NCBI GenBank assembly: GCA_019096065.1
Contig: JAGUCH010000001.1
Span: 15,748,001 to 15,812,000 of the forward strand
Direction: 5' to 3'
From: Paracyclopina nana
Lineage: Eukaryota; Arthropoda; Copepoda; Cyclopoida; Cyclopettidae
DNA length: 64,000 nucleotides
This document shows positions 48,431-61,200 of this stretch, piece after piece (within the stretch, counting starts at the first letter, position 1; every line of letters starts with the position of its first letter). Both the position numbers and the translations under genes were made by a program. The notes beneath the pieces were generated by a model. The model ran no database searches and was not told where the DNA came from. It saw nothing but the letters and a program-made list of their open reading frames with translations.

Positions 48431-50955
48431 GTTAAACTTTAGTGGCTTTTGTTGCAAGGAGATGGATCGAGTTGGAAGATTACTTTGGAGCTGGAAAAGT
48501 GGGGCCAGAGTGACTCAGCAATATTGGAATTCTCAGCAGAGGCTTAGAAACCTGTGCTTTTAATAGGGTTGAGGAGCAGCGAACTCTATTTTATTAAGAG
48601 CATGTCAGTCGAGAGAAGTGACATTAATCCATTCGTAGGAAAGTGTCACACACTTGTTGTTACCCTTGGCTTAAAGGCATAAACTCAATCTTTTCATGAA
48701 GATCTAAGAAAAGAACGTAGCCCCACAATTGTCTCTTGAAAGGTACAACTACAAGCTATTTGAGAAAGATCATTTGAATGAAGATGACGTCAGAGGTAGA
48801 AACGACAATACACACAGGATCGGATTTCTTGGAGAAAAAAGCACAATAATTCCTGTATATTAGCAGGTAAATATTTGTGCGTGGATGATGCGTGGTAGTC
48901 CACTTGTTAATTGGGCAATTGTTGAGCTGGGGAATGATTAACCAATTTTCTAGAGTAGTATTTTCAACCCACGTGGCTCAAAATTTGAAACGAATGCGGA
49001 ATGAACTAGATGAGGAGGGGCTTTCTAATTTTCGTCAATTGTGGCGCAAAATGCTTAGAAATCCACCTACGAAAAATAGTGAAAGCTTGCCACAATTTAG
49101 AAACTTCCACCTTTTTATAACTACGCATTAACTAATTAAGAATTTTTAAGAAAATTCAGTCACGTGGAATTGATGTTTGAGGTCTTTTTAAGAAGAACGC
49201 AGTTTTCAGTGCGTACGTGAGATTTTAGGCTACTTTACCAAATAGCTTGCATGAAGCTCATAATTTAGTGGAGTGCAGTAATTAAAAAGTTTGCAAAATG
49301 TTGATAGTTCAATTAATTAGAACGGTTAGCTATTGCAGCTCATCATAAGTTAAGTGCACTACCACCCAAAAGCGGAATTTGTTGAGCCAAGCAAACTTTC
49401 TGGCAAAATTGCTTTTCAAAAAGAAGAGGATTTTTTGTAGAACAAACATAGCATTAAAAATTGACTCACATTAAAGGAGCAAGGTGAAGGTGCTATGATA
49501 TCTCGAAATGCAATTGCTTTTCTGTCGAAAAAACAAATGGAGGGGATATAAATATTCTTTGATTTATATGCAAATACCTTTCGATTCCAAAGAAAATTTA
49601 TGGACATGCAAAGGAAACGATGCAATAAAATGGAATGAAATTCACACCTTGCAAGAGCTGTGTAAATCATACAGCCAAATAACCAGTAGCCTTTTCAAAA
49701 AGTCATAATTAATGCCACAATATCAATTTCACTCCTAATGTCACCAATGACGTAGCCCAGTTGTTAGGGGGTTAATTACGCACCTTTACACCAAAAGGTT
49801 AACAAGCTGGCAAACAATTTCGGCTCAAAGCTAGAATGAATATCTTGTTAAGGAGCATTTCTTGAAACTGCACCAAATTTGGTATAGAGGCTTCCCTGAG
49901 CTAGCCTCTGCTGCATTGTTTTGGCACTTTCAAGTTGAATTTGGCTCTGACATCACATTTTGGTGAATGGGAATTGGCAAGGCCACTAGTGACGGCCTTT
50001 GAAGGTCCATTGAATTCTTTTAAGAGCCTTAAGAATTGACTCAGGAAAGCCGACGTTTAAAATATCCGCAACTCAAAATTTGTTTCCCTAATAATTAATA
50101 TTGCAAAGTAAGGAGAACTCACCTTGATTATTCCATAATACCAATTTTGGGCTTTGCACGCTTCACTGTTGTTTGTTTACTTTTAGCTTTGACCAGATTC
50201 GGCTCCATGCGCGTTCCCAGACAACTGATTGTACAAAAACGCCAAATCGTAGAAGTCAAGCCACATCTTAAATCGACTTTATTTCTCAAAGCTTAGATTT
50301 AAAATACTCACTCTGCGAAGACGTAGGGAAACGAGGAAAGGTTTTATTCTCTTTTCCTTGGTCTAAATCAAGCATAATGAAGCCTTGACCTTTTCTTTTT
50401 CTATTTTCGAAAGTGGACATTTTTTGGGAAAAAAGGTCAGTTCGTCAAAACCTACGTCAGAACGAGCAATAGAAAGATGAAGTTGAGAATTCCGGCTATG
50501 ACAATTTGCTCCTCAAATGTGGGCAATAAAGTTACAGATGGCGCTTTGAACAACACTAAGAGAGTAGCAACGCCATCTATCGTCTGTTTTAGGCATTTTC
50601 CTTATCAGTGCAGTGGCCAAAGTCCATCTGAGTTTTGATTTATTGCAGGTCAGGAGAACCTCAAACGAGAGCAAATATTTCACATAGTTTTATAAAGGGC
50701 ACACTTCGCCTAGGAACAAGCAATTTATTATGACAAAACATTATGTCACAAAAACTCGATTGCATCATAGAAACATTGAAATTACCGAGGAGAGGAAACT
50801 TCAGTATTTTTCCATGCTGAAGAGAAATATCCAAAAAATAAGTGCAGTGGCCGGAATCACGAGACTGAAACGTGCTCATAATCTAGTAATGTTTTATTAA
50901 CTCAATGGAAAATATCAATATTCAAAGTGCAGGCATTAGTGGAGGCCTGTTAGGG
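48431..50955. other. Intergenic, transposon to LAMTOR5
   Basis: AT-rich. The frames at 48892-49131 (plus) and 49416-49670 (minus) have no motif. A possible two-exon small minus-strand gene sits at about 50180-50420: Met at the TCCACTTTC complement, a Lys/Arg-rich first exon ending at a GTGAGT donor near 50311, then an acceptor TTTTTGTACAATCAG. It is speculative and described under findings. Confidence 0.4.
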
Positions 50956-51488
50956 CTAATATTTGGCTGTTTTGAGTATCGCAACTGTCACATCACCTTC
51001 TTGTTTGACAATATATCTCCTGAAAATAGGTTGTAAAATAAGCAACAAAATTCACGTGATCCAACAATGAAGTCATTATACAAATATATGCATCATCTGA
51101 GCTTTAAAATATAAATTGTGTGATCCTCGGGAAATATTTTAAGAATTTTCCCTCGGGCACTTTAATAGCAAATAAAAATGCATACTTTGTCTCTGATTCC
51201 AGAGTTATCGTGGGAGTTTCCTCCTCGTCTTGCTCCAAATCTTTGGCTATTTTTGACAGGCTTGAAGCCATGCTTGACAAAGACGGGTTAATTTCCCCTT
51301 GAGACAGTATACAGAGCCCCTGAGAGTCAGCTGCAAGCACGCCTAACACCTCAGTTTTCTCATCTAGAAGCTCACTGTCAATGTCTGGCCTAAAATTGGA
51401 AATAATCAACGAATACGATATAAATAGCAACCCGGTATGTTTTATTAACTTACGTGTCATATAAGACTTGCACCAAAGCATCTTCCAT
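50956..51488 (-). CDS. LAMTOR5: LAMTOR5 (HBXIP), Ragulator subunit
   Basis: Roadblock-fold subunit of the Ragulator complex, which anchors Rag GTPases on lysosomes for mTORC1 activation. Exons: 51454-51488, 51186-51389 and 50956-51019 (100 aa; human short form 91 aa), all GT-AG with consistent phases. The start MEDALVQVLYDT parallels human MEATLEQHLEDT. VLGVLAADSQGLCILSQG matches VGVLCTDSQGLNLGCRG. ITLESETK matches VCLESDNG. The last exon, YIVKQEGDVTVAILK, matches the terminal IMIQKHDGITVAVHKM strand. Reading on past the second donor (GTATGC) gives a spurious longer tail, and the third exon restores the family ending. Neighbours are unrelated. Confidence 0.92.
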
Positions 51489-53445
51489 GGTAATTTTTTT
51501 TCAAAAACTATAAAGCTTTCAAAGTTGTTTTATTTTGATTTCGCGAAGGGCTAATACCCACGTGGCTACCAGACGTCTGAGTACAAAAGGCAGCCGGTGG
51601 TTACAATTTCAGCCAAAATCAATTTTACGTGAACTGGTAGCACTGTTTTCCTACTTGAAAAGTTACTCTTCAATTTTTCGGAAAATCGAAATTCATGAAT
51701 TATTTTTCATATTATTTTACGGAACAATAGCAAAAGATTCACTCAACCTATCATTATATTAGGTTTCACATTACCCTATTTAAAGAGTATTTTTGCAGTA
51801 GTAAAAAAATAAATAAGTGGATAAGGAAACCAAAGTTATTAATAGCATTTTAATTTATATTCTACCTTGGCCACGGCAAAAAATTACATTGGATAAAAGC
51901 AATCTACTGATAAATCGTAATCCCTAGGAAAAAAGCAATTTGGCCAGACTTGCATAACTTTTTAGCTGATAAAACTAAGAAGCATGCTTGATGAGTACAA
52001 AGTTAGCTAAAATTATAATGGTTGCAATCATTCTTGAAAGTTGAAAGCCCAATAAATGCAACTTTTCTAGAGTTATTACTTTTTTGTCAAAGCCACGTAC
52101 TTCTGGCTTTTTGCGGCGCGGGAAGAAGACGTTCTTGATGGCTCAACATGAAACTTTCCTGAAAGCTGAAAGGACAAAAAATACTCAAGTAGATTTAAAA
52201 ATGATAGCCAAATTGCCAATTCGCACCAAAAAGCTCTTACACCAAGAAAATATAATTTTATGGAGTTGCAGAAAGGCACCAATTTAGTAGACTACTCATT
52301 CGGAAGACTTCCAAGATTATGAACGTTTCCATTTAGGTATTCATTTACCATGCAAAGCAATTTTGCAAAAAAATCTAAAATAGGTTTCTATAATTAAACT
52401 ACCTAAACTTCTGAGTTTACCTGAAGGCCACAAAAATTAGTGCCTACAACTATTTGACAGGTTCCAAATAGTTGTCCAATTTTCCAAAGTAGGCCAAGAA
52501 TATGGGAATGTTACTAATTTATCTGAACCCAATATTGCTGACTTTCCAAGTACCTATTTTGGATTTCATGATTCTACTTTGAAGAAATTGCATTAGATCC
52601 TCTCCATTCTTTGCTGAATGCGTTTGATCAATATGTGGGAAAACCTTACCAATAAAGGGAGCACAACTGAATCGATGTACATTTCTAACCAGGACTCCTG
52701 TTTGTCTGCTAGCTTATCAGGTAAGTAAGAAAGCTCATGATTTATGGCAGCCTCAAAATTTATTGCTTCCATCTACTCCCAAGGATTCAATTTTGTCACC
52801 TCCTCTGTCTCATCTTTTAGCCAGGTCTCACAGGAAATGTTGACCTACTTGAATGTGTTCAATTAGGAAAGCCTTGAAATAGGCTTATTTTTGTGTCAAT
52901 ACATTGGCACCAAAGTAATGCCACTCTAAGCATTTCAATTGCACCCAATTCATGTTGATGAATAAAGTTCCTGATGTTACAAGAATTAGCAGCTATAGAG
53001 GATAAGTGCGATTCGTTCAAAGCTCCTTACAGTGGCTTACAGCTGTACACTTTACCGAGAAGTCAATTTACTAACGATCACGTAAATGAGCTTACAATAA
53101 TTAGCAAATGAGGCCTTGACCATTAATTTAATTCAAATCTTTGAGGCGTTTTTTGGTGCAATCATCAATCAATTAATATTGGCATTCCTTGCCACTCAAT
53201 ACATTTGTTTTTGTAAAACACTTCCACGAAAAATGCCTAAGATAGAAGCCTCGCACAGAAAAAATATGCTAGGTCTGAGCAATGAAATTTTCTATTCAAG
53301 TGCATCAAATAATTCTGGGAAAGATTAAAATTCAAAGGACGAATTGTAGCATTTTAAAAGTGTCTTGCTGTCAACACTTTTTGAGACCTACTGAATTTCT
53401 AAGCGCAAGTGGCCAATTATGCTATGTGCATTTATAGGGTGTTCA
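51489..53445. other. Intergenic with weak exon candidates
   Basis: On the minus strand a good acceptor (GTCCTTTCAG) opens a terminal-exon-like frame that ends at a TAA at 52076-52078. It reads LSGKFHVEPSRTSSSRAAK, then SQKYVALTKK. An open segment ending at a GTAAAC donor near 52430 could be its partner. On the plus strand an ATG near 52631 leads to a strong GTAAGT donor near 52720. None matches a family I know. A 10-bp-arm hairpin (CAACTATTTG/CAAATAGTTG) lies at 52447-52474. The rest is AT-rich and featureless. Confidence 0.35.
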
Positions 53446-53677
53446 TCTATGCCTCGTTTCCTTAAAATCTTACGACAGCCTTAAACGAAATGCTTAAGTT
53501 TTCGTACTTCTGATTAATCAAAACACTTCTAGCTCATATGACCAAAAGAAGTCGGAAAAGTGGTCTAATTGAGGCTATGAAACGTGAGTAAAAATGATCA
53601 GTTCTGAAATAGGAGGCTTAAGTAAAACGCAAGTTAACGGAAGGAAAAAAATTCCTTAGTAGGTGAACACAGCATTA
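53446..53677 (+). repeat. Dispersed 232-bp repeat, copy 2
   Basis: Same orientation and length as the copy at 4954-5185, with about a dozen substitutions. Here the left boundary is TGTTCATCTATGCC, and the right end reads TAGGTGAACACAGCATTA, whose complement begins TGTTCACCTA. That gives a weak 10-base terminal inverted similarity (TGTTCAYCTA), so it may be a MITE. Confidence 0.85.
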
Positions 53678-55217
53678 ATTGTGGAAGAAATGACAGAAGC
53701 CAGCTTTCTTGCTGCGGCCTACGTATCTTTGCTGGTATTACACAAAAGCCCTCATCTTACAAAGGTGGATGTATTTTCATTACGCGTAATGTGATACATG
53801 CAAAGACTTGTGTGTAATTGAAATGCTTTCGAGCATACGACATTGCTACGGAAGACATATACCATGGCACGTTGCTAAGCCTTTTGCAAAGCAAATGAAA
53901 CTTCACGTATCTCACCCGTTTGTATTGTTATCTGAATCAACAAGTAAAAGCCTTAATTGAGAAAGCTCTCTCTTCTGCGCTTTTTCTCCGCTTCCCACCG
54001 CGGCGTAACTCACCAGTCCACGCTGCTGCATGAAGAATCTCATCGCAGTTTTGCACTTAGTGATCAAAAGTGAGCCGTCGTTTAACGAACTTGCGATGAG
54101 GAGAAGATAAAGCCATCCTTCATTTAGAAAGAGCCGTAAAGTATCAAAGTATAGTATATTGTGTAAACAGACAGAAATGAAATTGACTGACAGCAGACTA
54201 ATTTTGTATACATTAGTTTACCTGAAGGCGAAATCTGAGCTCTCGACAGGCCTGGTTCATCTGACAGCTAGCTAGCATTATAGCATTAATTTGCTGCTGG
54301 CTCGCTCAAAATCGCGATGAGCTGGGCTCCCTTTTTTCATTTTCATTGGCTTGTTTTTCTTTGGCCAAGTTCGAAATGGCCAAGAGAAAGAGAAGAGGAA
54401 AAAAAGTTATTTTGCATCCGCTTGTTTCCGCTGAAGCTCTTATCCGCTCCAATAATAACATTAGTTCAGATAGATCAATTACCAGCGACCTAATAGAATG
54501 ATTGCATTTGCTTGTTTGTGCCATGTCCAACTTTTTTTAACCTGAACAAAATACCGTTCACTTTGCAACTTGCAGCAACTTGCACTTCTGCTATCAAAAT
54601 AAATTGCAAAGCTTAGGCCCAGATGGATTGAGTAATAAAATTGTGTCCATATAAATTCTAAATTGATGAAATGGCTGCAAAATCGGTTGAAAACTAGATA
54701 GAATTTAAAGGTAAAAAAAGAAATATCAACCTTGACATCAAAGATAACCTTTAGAGCAACCTCACAACTTGCAGCCTTTCCATTAGCTAAAATGAGGTTC
54801 AAATTCTGAGGTGGGGAATTTTATCTTGCTCATACTTTTCTTCTGTTTATTTGACGCAAAAATAGTTCACCTAAGGAATGTCAGTGTTGAAAAGGCCATT
54901 TGTTAGGGCTGCCCCCTTACTTTCTCAAGCTGTGTAGAGTAAAGTGGCTGTGCTTTCAGCTTTTATTATGTGATGATGATCAGTCTTCCTTTTGATGAGG
55001 ATGCTGTCAAGTTGTATACTACAAGTGCAAATTTATTAGGTGACCCTTTCATTGATGACCTTTATTCCAACAAAGAATCCCCCCTAAAAAAAGGAGATGG
55101 ATATATTGGCAGAGAAACCCAATTTTGTAGTACTGTGGAAATACACCTACGAGCTCTCTACCTGATGCAAGAAAAAAATAATTAACTTTATCTTCTTTCA
55201 GGTCTTTTTTTGCCAAA
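53678..55217. other. Upstream region of the Elk gene
   Basis: AT-rich, with no recognisable gene. Immediately before the Elk start codon a T-rich acceptor (TATCTTCTTTCAG, ending 55201) implies a 5'-UTR exon further upstream. Frames at 54306-54802 (minus) and 54970-55185 (plus) are short and motif-free. Confidence 0.45.
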
Positions 55218-58200
55218 ATGCCAGGTCGAAAAGGTCTACTGGCTCCCCAGAACACTTTCCTTGATACAATAGCCACTCGTTTTGATGGCACCCGTAAGCA
55301 TACGAAAACTTTCTCAAACTAATAAGCATGAATTTTGCAAAAGAAGGAATCTTCTTTGACAAACTTTTTCAGCGTTTCTCGCAAAGTTAGCGAGAAGTGC
55401 AGGAAATCACAGCAGCCATGCACAAAATGCAGTGTTGTCAATGTTTTTCAGATAGCAATTTTGTCTTGGGGAATGCCCAAGTTCCTCCTGCATATCCGAT
55501 TGTTTACTGCTCCGATGGATTTTGTGAGTTAACAGGATTGGCCCGAGCTCAAATTATGCAAAAAGGCTGCGCTTGCAAATTCCTATTCGGGCCTGAGACA
55601 GATGAGGAGAAAAAGGAGGAAATCTATCGAGCACTTGAAGAAAAAACGGAGCTCAAAATGGAAATAAAGCTTTACAAAAAATCAGGCAAGTGGCACACCT
55701 ATAAATTAACTTCTTAATCTACTTTTTTGTTTACATTTCGCCTTTGCGTGCAACTTTTGACATTTGACCCCTGAGCTGACCAGAATGCCTAAATGGTCAG
55801 CTGTTTGTTTACCTTTCCCGTCATTCATTAGCTTGTTCTCATAAAACTCAGTAAGGCAGGCAGTAAGCAAAAACAAGGCACTTTGGAAGCTCATAACTCA
55901 GTAAGTACTGAGCCGATTGGAACCAAATTTAGAGGTTATGCATTATATTATAGGTCATATGAGCATATCGAAGAATGTCCATGCAAAACATCCGGATCGG
56001 AGGTCTCTAAGGATGTGGCTGATTTTTCTCCCTTGCTTAACTGATTTACGTCACTTTCAGTAAGGCGGCCTAAGCATCCTCCAATCCGGCTGGAAATTGG
56101 CATGAATATTCTTCAATATGTCCTAATAAATTCCTCCAAATTTGGTTCCAATCGGGCTAGTAGATGCTGAGAAATAAGCGCGCAAAGTGCCTTGCTTACC
56201 TTACAGAAATGGTTAAGCTTAACTTTGCTTAAATTGACAAAGCTATACTTACGTAGCAGTTGATAACATATATACCGTCTGACCGTTCAAAATTGGACGG
56301 TGCGGGAATCAAAAGTTTGTGCTACAAATTCATGAATTTTGTGGCTTAATGGGTATCGTTGGAAAGCTTGAACCTTTAGCCATCTTTTTTGTTTTCTGAC
56401 AAAATGAAAAATATTATAGTGAATTCCCGTGACATCAAAAAATAAATGACTCACCAGTTTTTTCGTGACAATTTTCCGGATTACCTTGGGAAAATTGAAT
56501 TTTCCTGGTTTTTTCCTCCTTAAATTGATTTTTTCTACTTTTACAAAAAAGATGGAAAAAGGCTCAATCTTTCCAACGCTATCATTTAAAAGTCCTGTAT
56601 TTCGTGAATATGTGACAAAAAGTTTAGATTCCGGTACCGTCCAATTTTGAACGGTCACACTGTATATACATTTTCGAGTGTATTCTCGAAATTAGGCCCG
56701 CTTGAACCTCAAATGCACAAGACCAACGTTTAATTTAAATTATAGAGCGTTCGGTTAGCACTTTGTTGTTCATCTAACAAATGTATACTAGCGAGGTCAG
56801 CTGTTTGTTGTTGTTGATAACTTCAGCTTGCAGGTCAAACGTCATTTTGGTGCCTGCTCGACATTGTGCCCATCAAGAATGAGAAGAACGAGGTGGTCTT
56901 GTTCCTGGCCAGCCACAAGGACATCACGGCCAACAAGGTGATCAAGACCAACAACACGCTGACAGTGCCCGGCTTCGATTCGGACGACTCCGAGGACGAA
57001 TTTGTGAATCGCCGGCGAAACGGCGAGGATTTGCTGTCAGCTGCTAGGCTGGGCCCGGACGCGCCGACCAACTACAATTACGGCCGCAGGCGAAGTCGTG
57101 CCGTTCTCTACCAATTATCTGGCCACTACAAGAATACGGAGAAAAGCTCAAAGAAGATGCACTCAAATGTAAGCTTTTTCTATAGATGTTTGATTGCAGC
57201 AGCGGCAAATCGCCTCGTACTTAGAGTAATTGGAGTTGTCTTTTCGCTTAGTCATTGCTGAGTCCCCCAGCAACGAATATTCAGCCCCTGCCTGAGTACA
57301 AGACTGCCGTGGCCAAGAAACCACGGTGGGTTTTGACCCACTATGGGGTGTTCAAAAACTGCTGGGATGTTATTGTCTTGTTGGCTACCATTTATGTGGC
57401 CATTGTTGTGCCCTACAACGCCAGCTTTCCCGACACACAGGAGCACTTCCCCGACGGCTGTTTTAACCAGTCCGCAGAGTACAACTCGACATATTTTGAC
57501 ATAGATGACAGCAGTGAACAGATGAAACGCTCAATCGTCGTTGACGTCATAGTTGAAGCCATTTTTATCATAGGCAAGCACTCATGCTAATTTCATAATG
57601 CTCCTCTGAAGTATTTTCGAGCTTTTTTCTTTACTTTTACTTTTCGCAGACATTTTGCTGAATTTTCGCACCACGTATGTCAACCGAAAAGGGGAAGTGG
57701 TGACCAGTGCCAAATCCATAGCATTTAATTATTTTCGTGGCTGGTTTCTCTTGGATCTGATTGCTGCTCTGCCTTTCGATCTGCTCTATGCATCCAATTT
57801 CTCCGATATGGTAAGCTTTTTTGGCTATGCCAGCTTCTTGGTGAATGATTAACCTTTTATTTTCGTAGAGCTCTGAACTTCATTTACTGAAACTAACTCG
57901 ATTACTGCGATTGGCCAGACTCCTGCAAAAGATGGATAGGTATGGGGAATCAAACTCAGTGTGTTGGAAAACTACACAAAAGCTATTCTCTTGTTCATTC
58001 GCATTTTACATAAGAAAGATGAACAAAAGCAGTTTACGGAACTGTATATAGTATTACATGGCCGGATGTCGGAAATAAAAATTGGCCATTTCCTGCAAAA
58101 CCGTAAGTTTTAGAGAAAAATGCCATTTCAGCAACCTATCTCAAAACTGAGAATCCAATAATTGAGAAGCATAGTTTTTTATTTTGAATGAAGCTTAAGT

Positions 58201-61200
58201 AGATTTTGGAGCTCTAGCAAAAAAAGAAGAAGCACCATTCCAATTATGAAGCAACTTTTACGACTCTCACTTCAAATTGGTAAACAAACACTTTTAAGCT
58301 TCAAGATTCATAAATGCTTGAACATCTTTAATGAGGGTTGTTATATTAACTACTTAAGTTTTTCAAGTTTTCCACTTCAATTTCCAAGTTTTGAATGCAT
58401 AATGAATTGTCTGCTTGCTGATAAGCTTAAGTTTACATTTCAAGTTGCTAATGTGAGCCAACTGATCAATGGTATATAGTTACTCAACACACTGAGGAAG
58501 AGGCTTCAGGTTCGTCCATAATGCATCTTTTCCCTCCTTTTTCAGATACTCCCAATACAGTATTGCCATTTTGACCTTGCTCATGTTAACTTTTGCCCTT
58601 CTTGCTCATTGGCTCGCTTGTATCTGGTTTGTCATTGGTGATGCAGAGCAGCCTGACTATTCCACAGAATCTGACTTGCAATTTCCAGGTAAATGTATTC
58701 CTTTAGGGAGGCATGTATGACAATTTTGTGCATTCCAATATGTAGATAGGATGACTACAAGGGTCCAAGTTCCAGCATGAATTAGTAATGGCTACTACTT
58801 CGTCTAAAGTAGTTTTTAAAGCTTGATACTCCCACTGTGCAGTAAAATGAATCCTTCAAGGGAGCTTTGTGCTTCCTGGCTCCCTTGGGAATTTCTAGCC
58901 TTCTTATTGTGGAAATTGAATGTATAGCTGTAGTAGTATAACATTGTGCATGCATCTTTTGAAAAAGACAGTTGTTCTTTGCAGGCTGGTTAAACCTGCT
59001 GGCCCAAAGGTTGGGCCTGCCCAATGGAGCGTGTGTGCCTCATAGTGAGGCCTATGTTACAGCTTTGTATTACTCATGCACCTCATTGACTACAGTTGGC
59101 TTTGGGAACGTTTCAGCCAATACCAAATGGGAGAAAATATTCTCTGTCATCATTATGCTCATAGGAGGTAAACACAATATGCTTTTTTCGTTGTTGTTGT
59201 TGTGAAAGCTGCGCTACTTTCACTTTTGGCTTATTTTCCACAGCTCTCATGCATGCCACCATTTTTGGCAATGTCACTGCACTCGTGGCAAGAATGTACG
59301 GAGCTCGCAAATCAATTTACCAGACAAAATGGAAAGATTTGAAGGATTTCACCATTTTGCATTCAGTTCCCAAAGAGCTGAAACGGCGGATGCAGGATTA
59401 TTTCCAGACTATGTGGTCACTCAATCACGGTATCGATCCTGTTGATGTAAGTGCAGCACTCACAAACAGTCCAAGCCCGGCTCATCTGCGCTGAGCACAC
59501 GAGAATGGCCTAAAGTGGGTTAAACACAACAGCCTCCTTTTGAGGTCAGCGCGCGAATGCACCGAGATGAGGGCCTGATTGGCATTCAGGGAAAACACTT
59601 TGGGAAAAACAACAAACTATAGCAGTGCTGGCTTGGGATAATCGAGCAGCAATCTGAGATCCGATGCTAAGATTTCCCATGCAATTTGTGCCATCATCCC
59701 AACAAGTTTACTTTTTTCCACGCCATTTTACTTAATTTTTATCGTCGTGCAAAAGGCTAAGAAACTAAAGATAAATTAGAAAGAGCATGCAATATGTAAA
59801 AACAATAGTGTGGTCTCGTTTGTGATGGAGCCAAGCAGTTTTAGGCCTTGTTTTGTAGATCTTGATGGATTATCCCGAGGAATTACGAGGTGACGTCTCC
59901 CTACATCTTCATAAAGAAATACTCAGTCTCCCCCTCTTTGAGGCGGCCTCAGAAGGCTGTCGAAAATTGCTGTCCCTGAAGATTAAGACAAATTTTTGCG
60001 CGCCAGATGAGTTTCTCATTCACCGAGGAGACGCTTTACAAAATATCTACTACATATTTAATGGATCCATGGAAGTTTTGAACGAGGGCATGGTTGTGGC
60101 CATTTTAGGTAAGCTTTACTGCCTCATCATAAAACCGACAGCGAGGATCAACTTTTGAAACGACTAGGCCATTCGAATTTCCCGCGCTTTGCAAAGTGGC
60201 TTTCAACTTTGACCATCACGGTGTGTGCTTTAAATGCAAAATAAGTGCATCAAAATGCCAGTAATTTGAATGTCTGCTTAGCCCATAAAAATGGATAAAT
60301 GTGCACCCATTGAAAAAACGCGGGAGAATTCAAATTCGTTATTTTTCAGGCAAAGGAGACTTGGTTGGATGTGACATCTCCAAGCATTTGGAGGCAGTTA
60401 CGAGTAACTCGGATGTGGTGGTGAAGTCCAGTTGTGATGTTCGTGCCCTGACTTACTGTGATTTAAAATGCCTCAATATTCCTGGCCTGGTGGACGTTCT
60501 GAAGCTCTACCCGGAATTTCAGGACCAATTTGCTGAAGACATCAAGCATGACTTGTCCTATAACCTCAGAGAGGGTTATGATGCTGATGTAAGCGTTTAT
60601 AATTTAGCCATGACCATTGCATGTATGCCAGCTTTGCTCATTAATTTGATGTTCCAGGAGGAAACTCCGTGCCAAATTTCTGTCACTTTGCCTCCAATTA
60701 ATGAGAGTGAGATGCTGAGGTCCATTTCAAAGGTCATAGTTGGGGAATTGTCTACCATTTCCACTCAAGTGAGTCCTTTTCCTAAATACAATTTACAAAA
60801 TGTACCAGGGGGCGCCATAATGTCTGGGAACTTGTATGGACTCGAGCCAAAATGTCTGCTTCAATTTGGGCCTTGCTGTCAGATAAGGTTTTCTATATAC
60901 TTCTACAACACCAAATGTTGTACTTCAAATCATAGCAGTCTTGCGTTTTCTGCGAAGAAAGCCTCATTAATTTTATCAAATGGGAGTAAAAGTCAGCTGT
61001 AATGGAGATGTCTATAAATATGTATTTGAGGCGATGGGAAAGAAAGCTAAAAATGGCATAATTCCAGGTCCAAGATGTGCTCAAAAATGTCAAAAGCCAA
61101 AACCCTTCCAGCTTGCAAACAGTCGATAAGGAGATCCAAACTGATTTCCCCACTGCTCTGCTTGAAAGTTATGTACTACAAAATCGCCAGAGAATTTTGG

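Noticed and set aside
51104..51185. Longer C-terminus for LAMTOR5 by reading through
   Set aside because: A GTATGC donor and a downstream exon restore the conserved family C-terminus; the read-through tail is intronic.
56287..56658. 123-codon minus-strand ORF and 61-codon plus-strand ORF ending in similar peptides
   Set aside because: The shared TVQF endings come from the inverted repeat of the foldback MITE in Elk intron 2.
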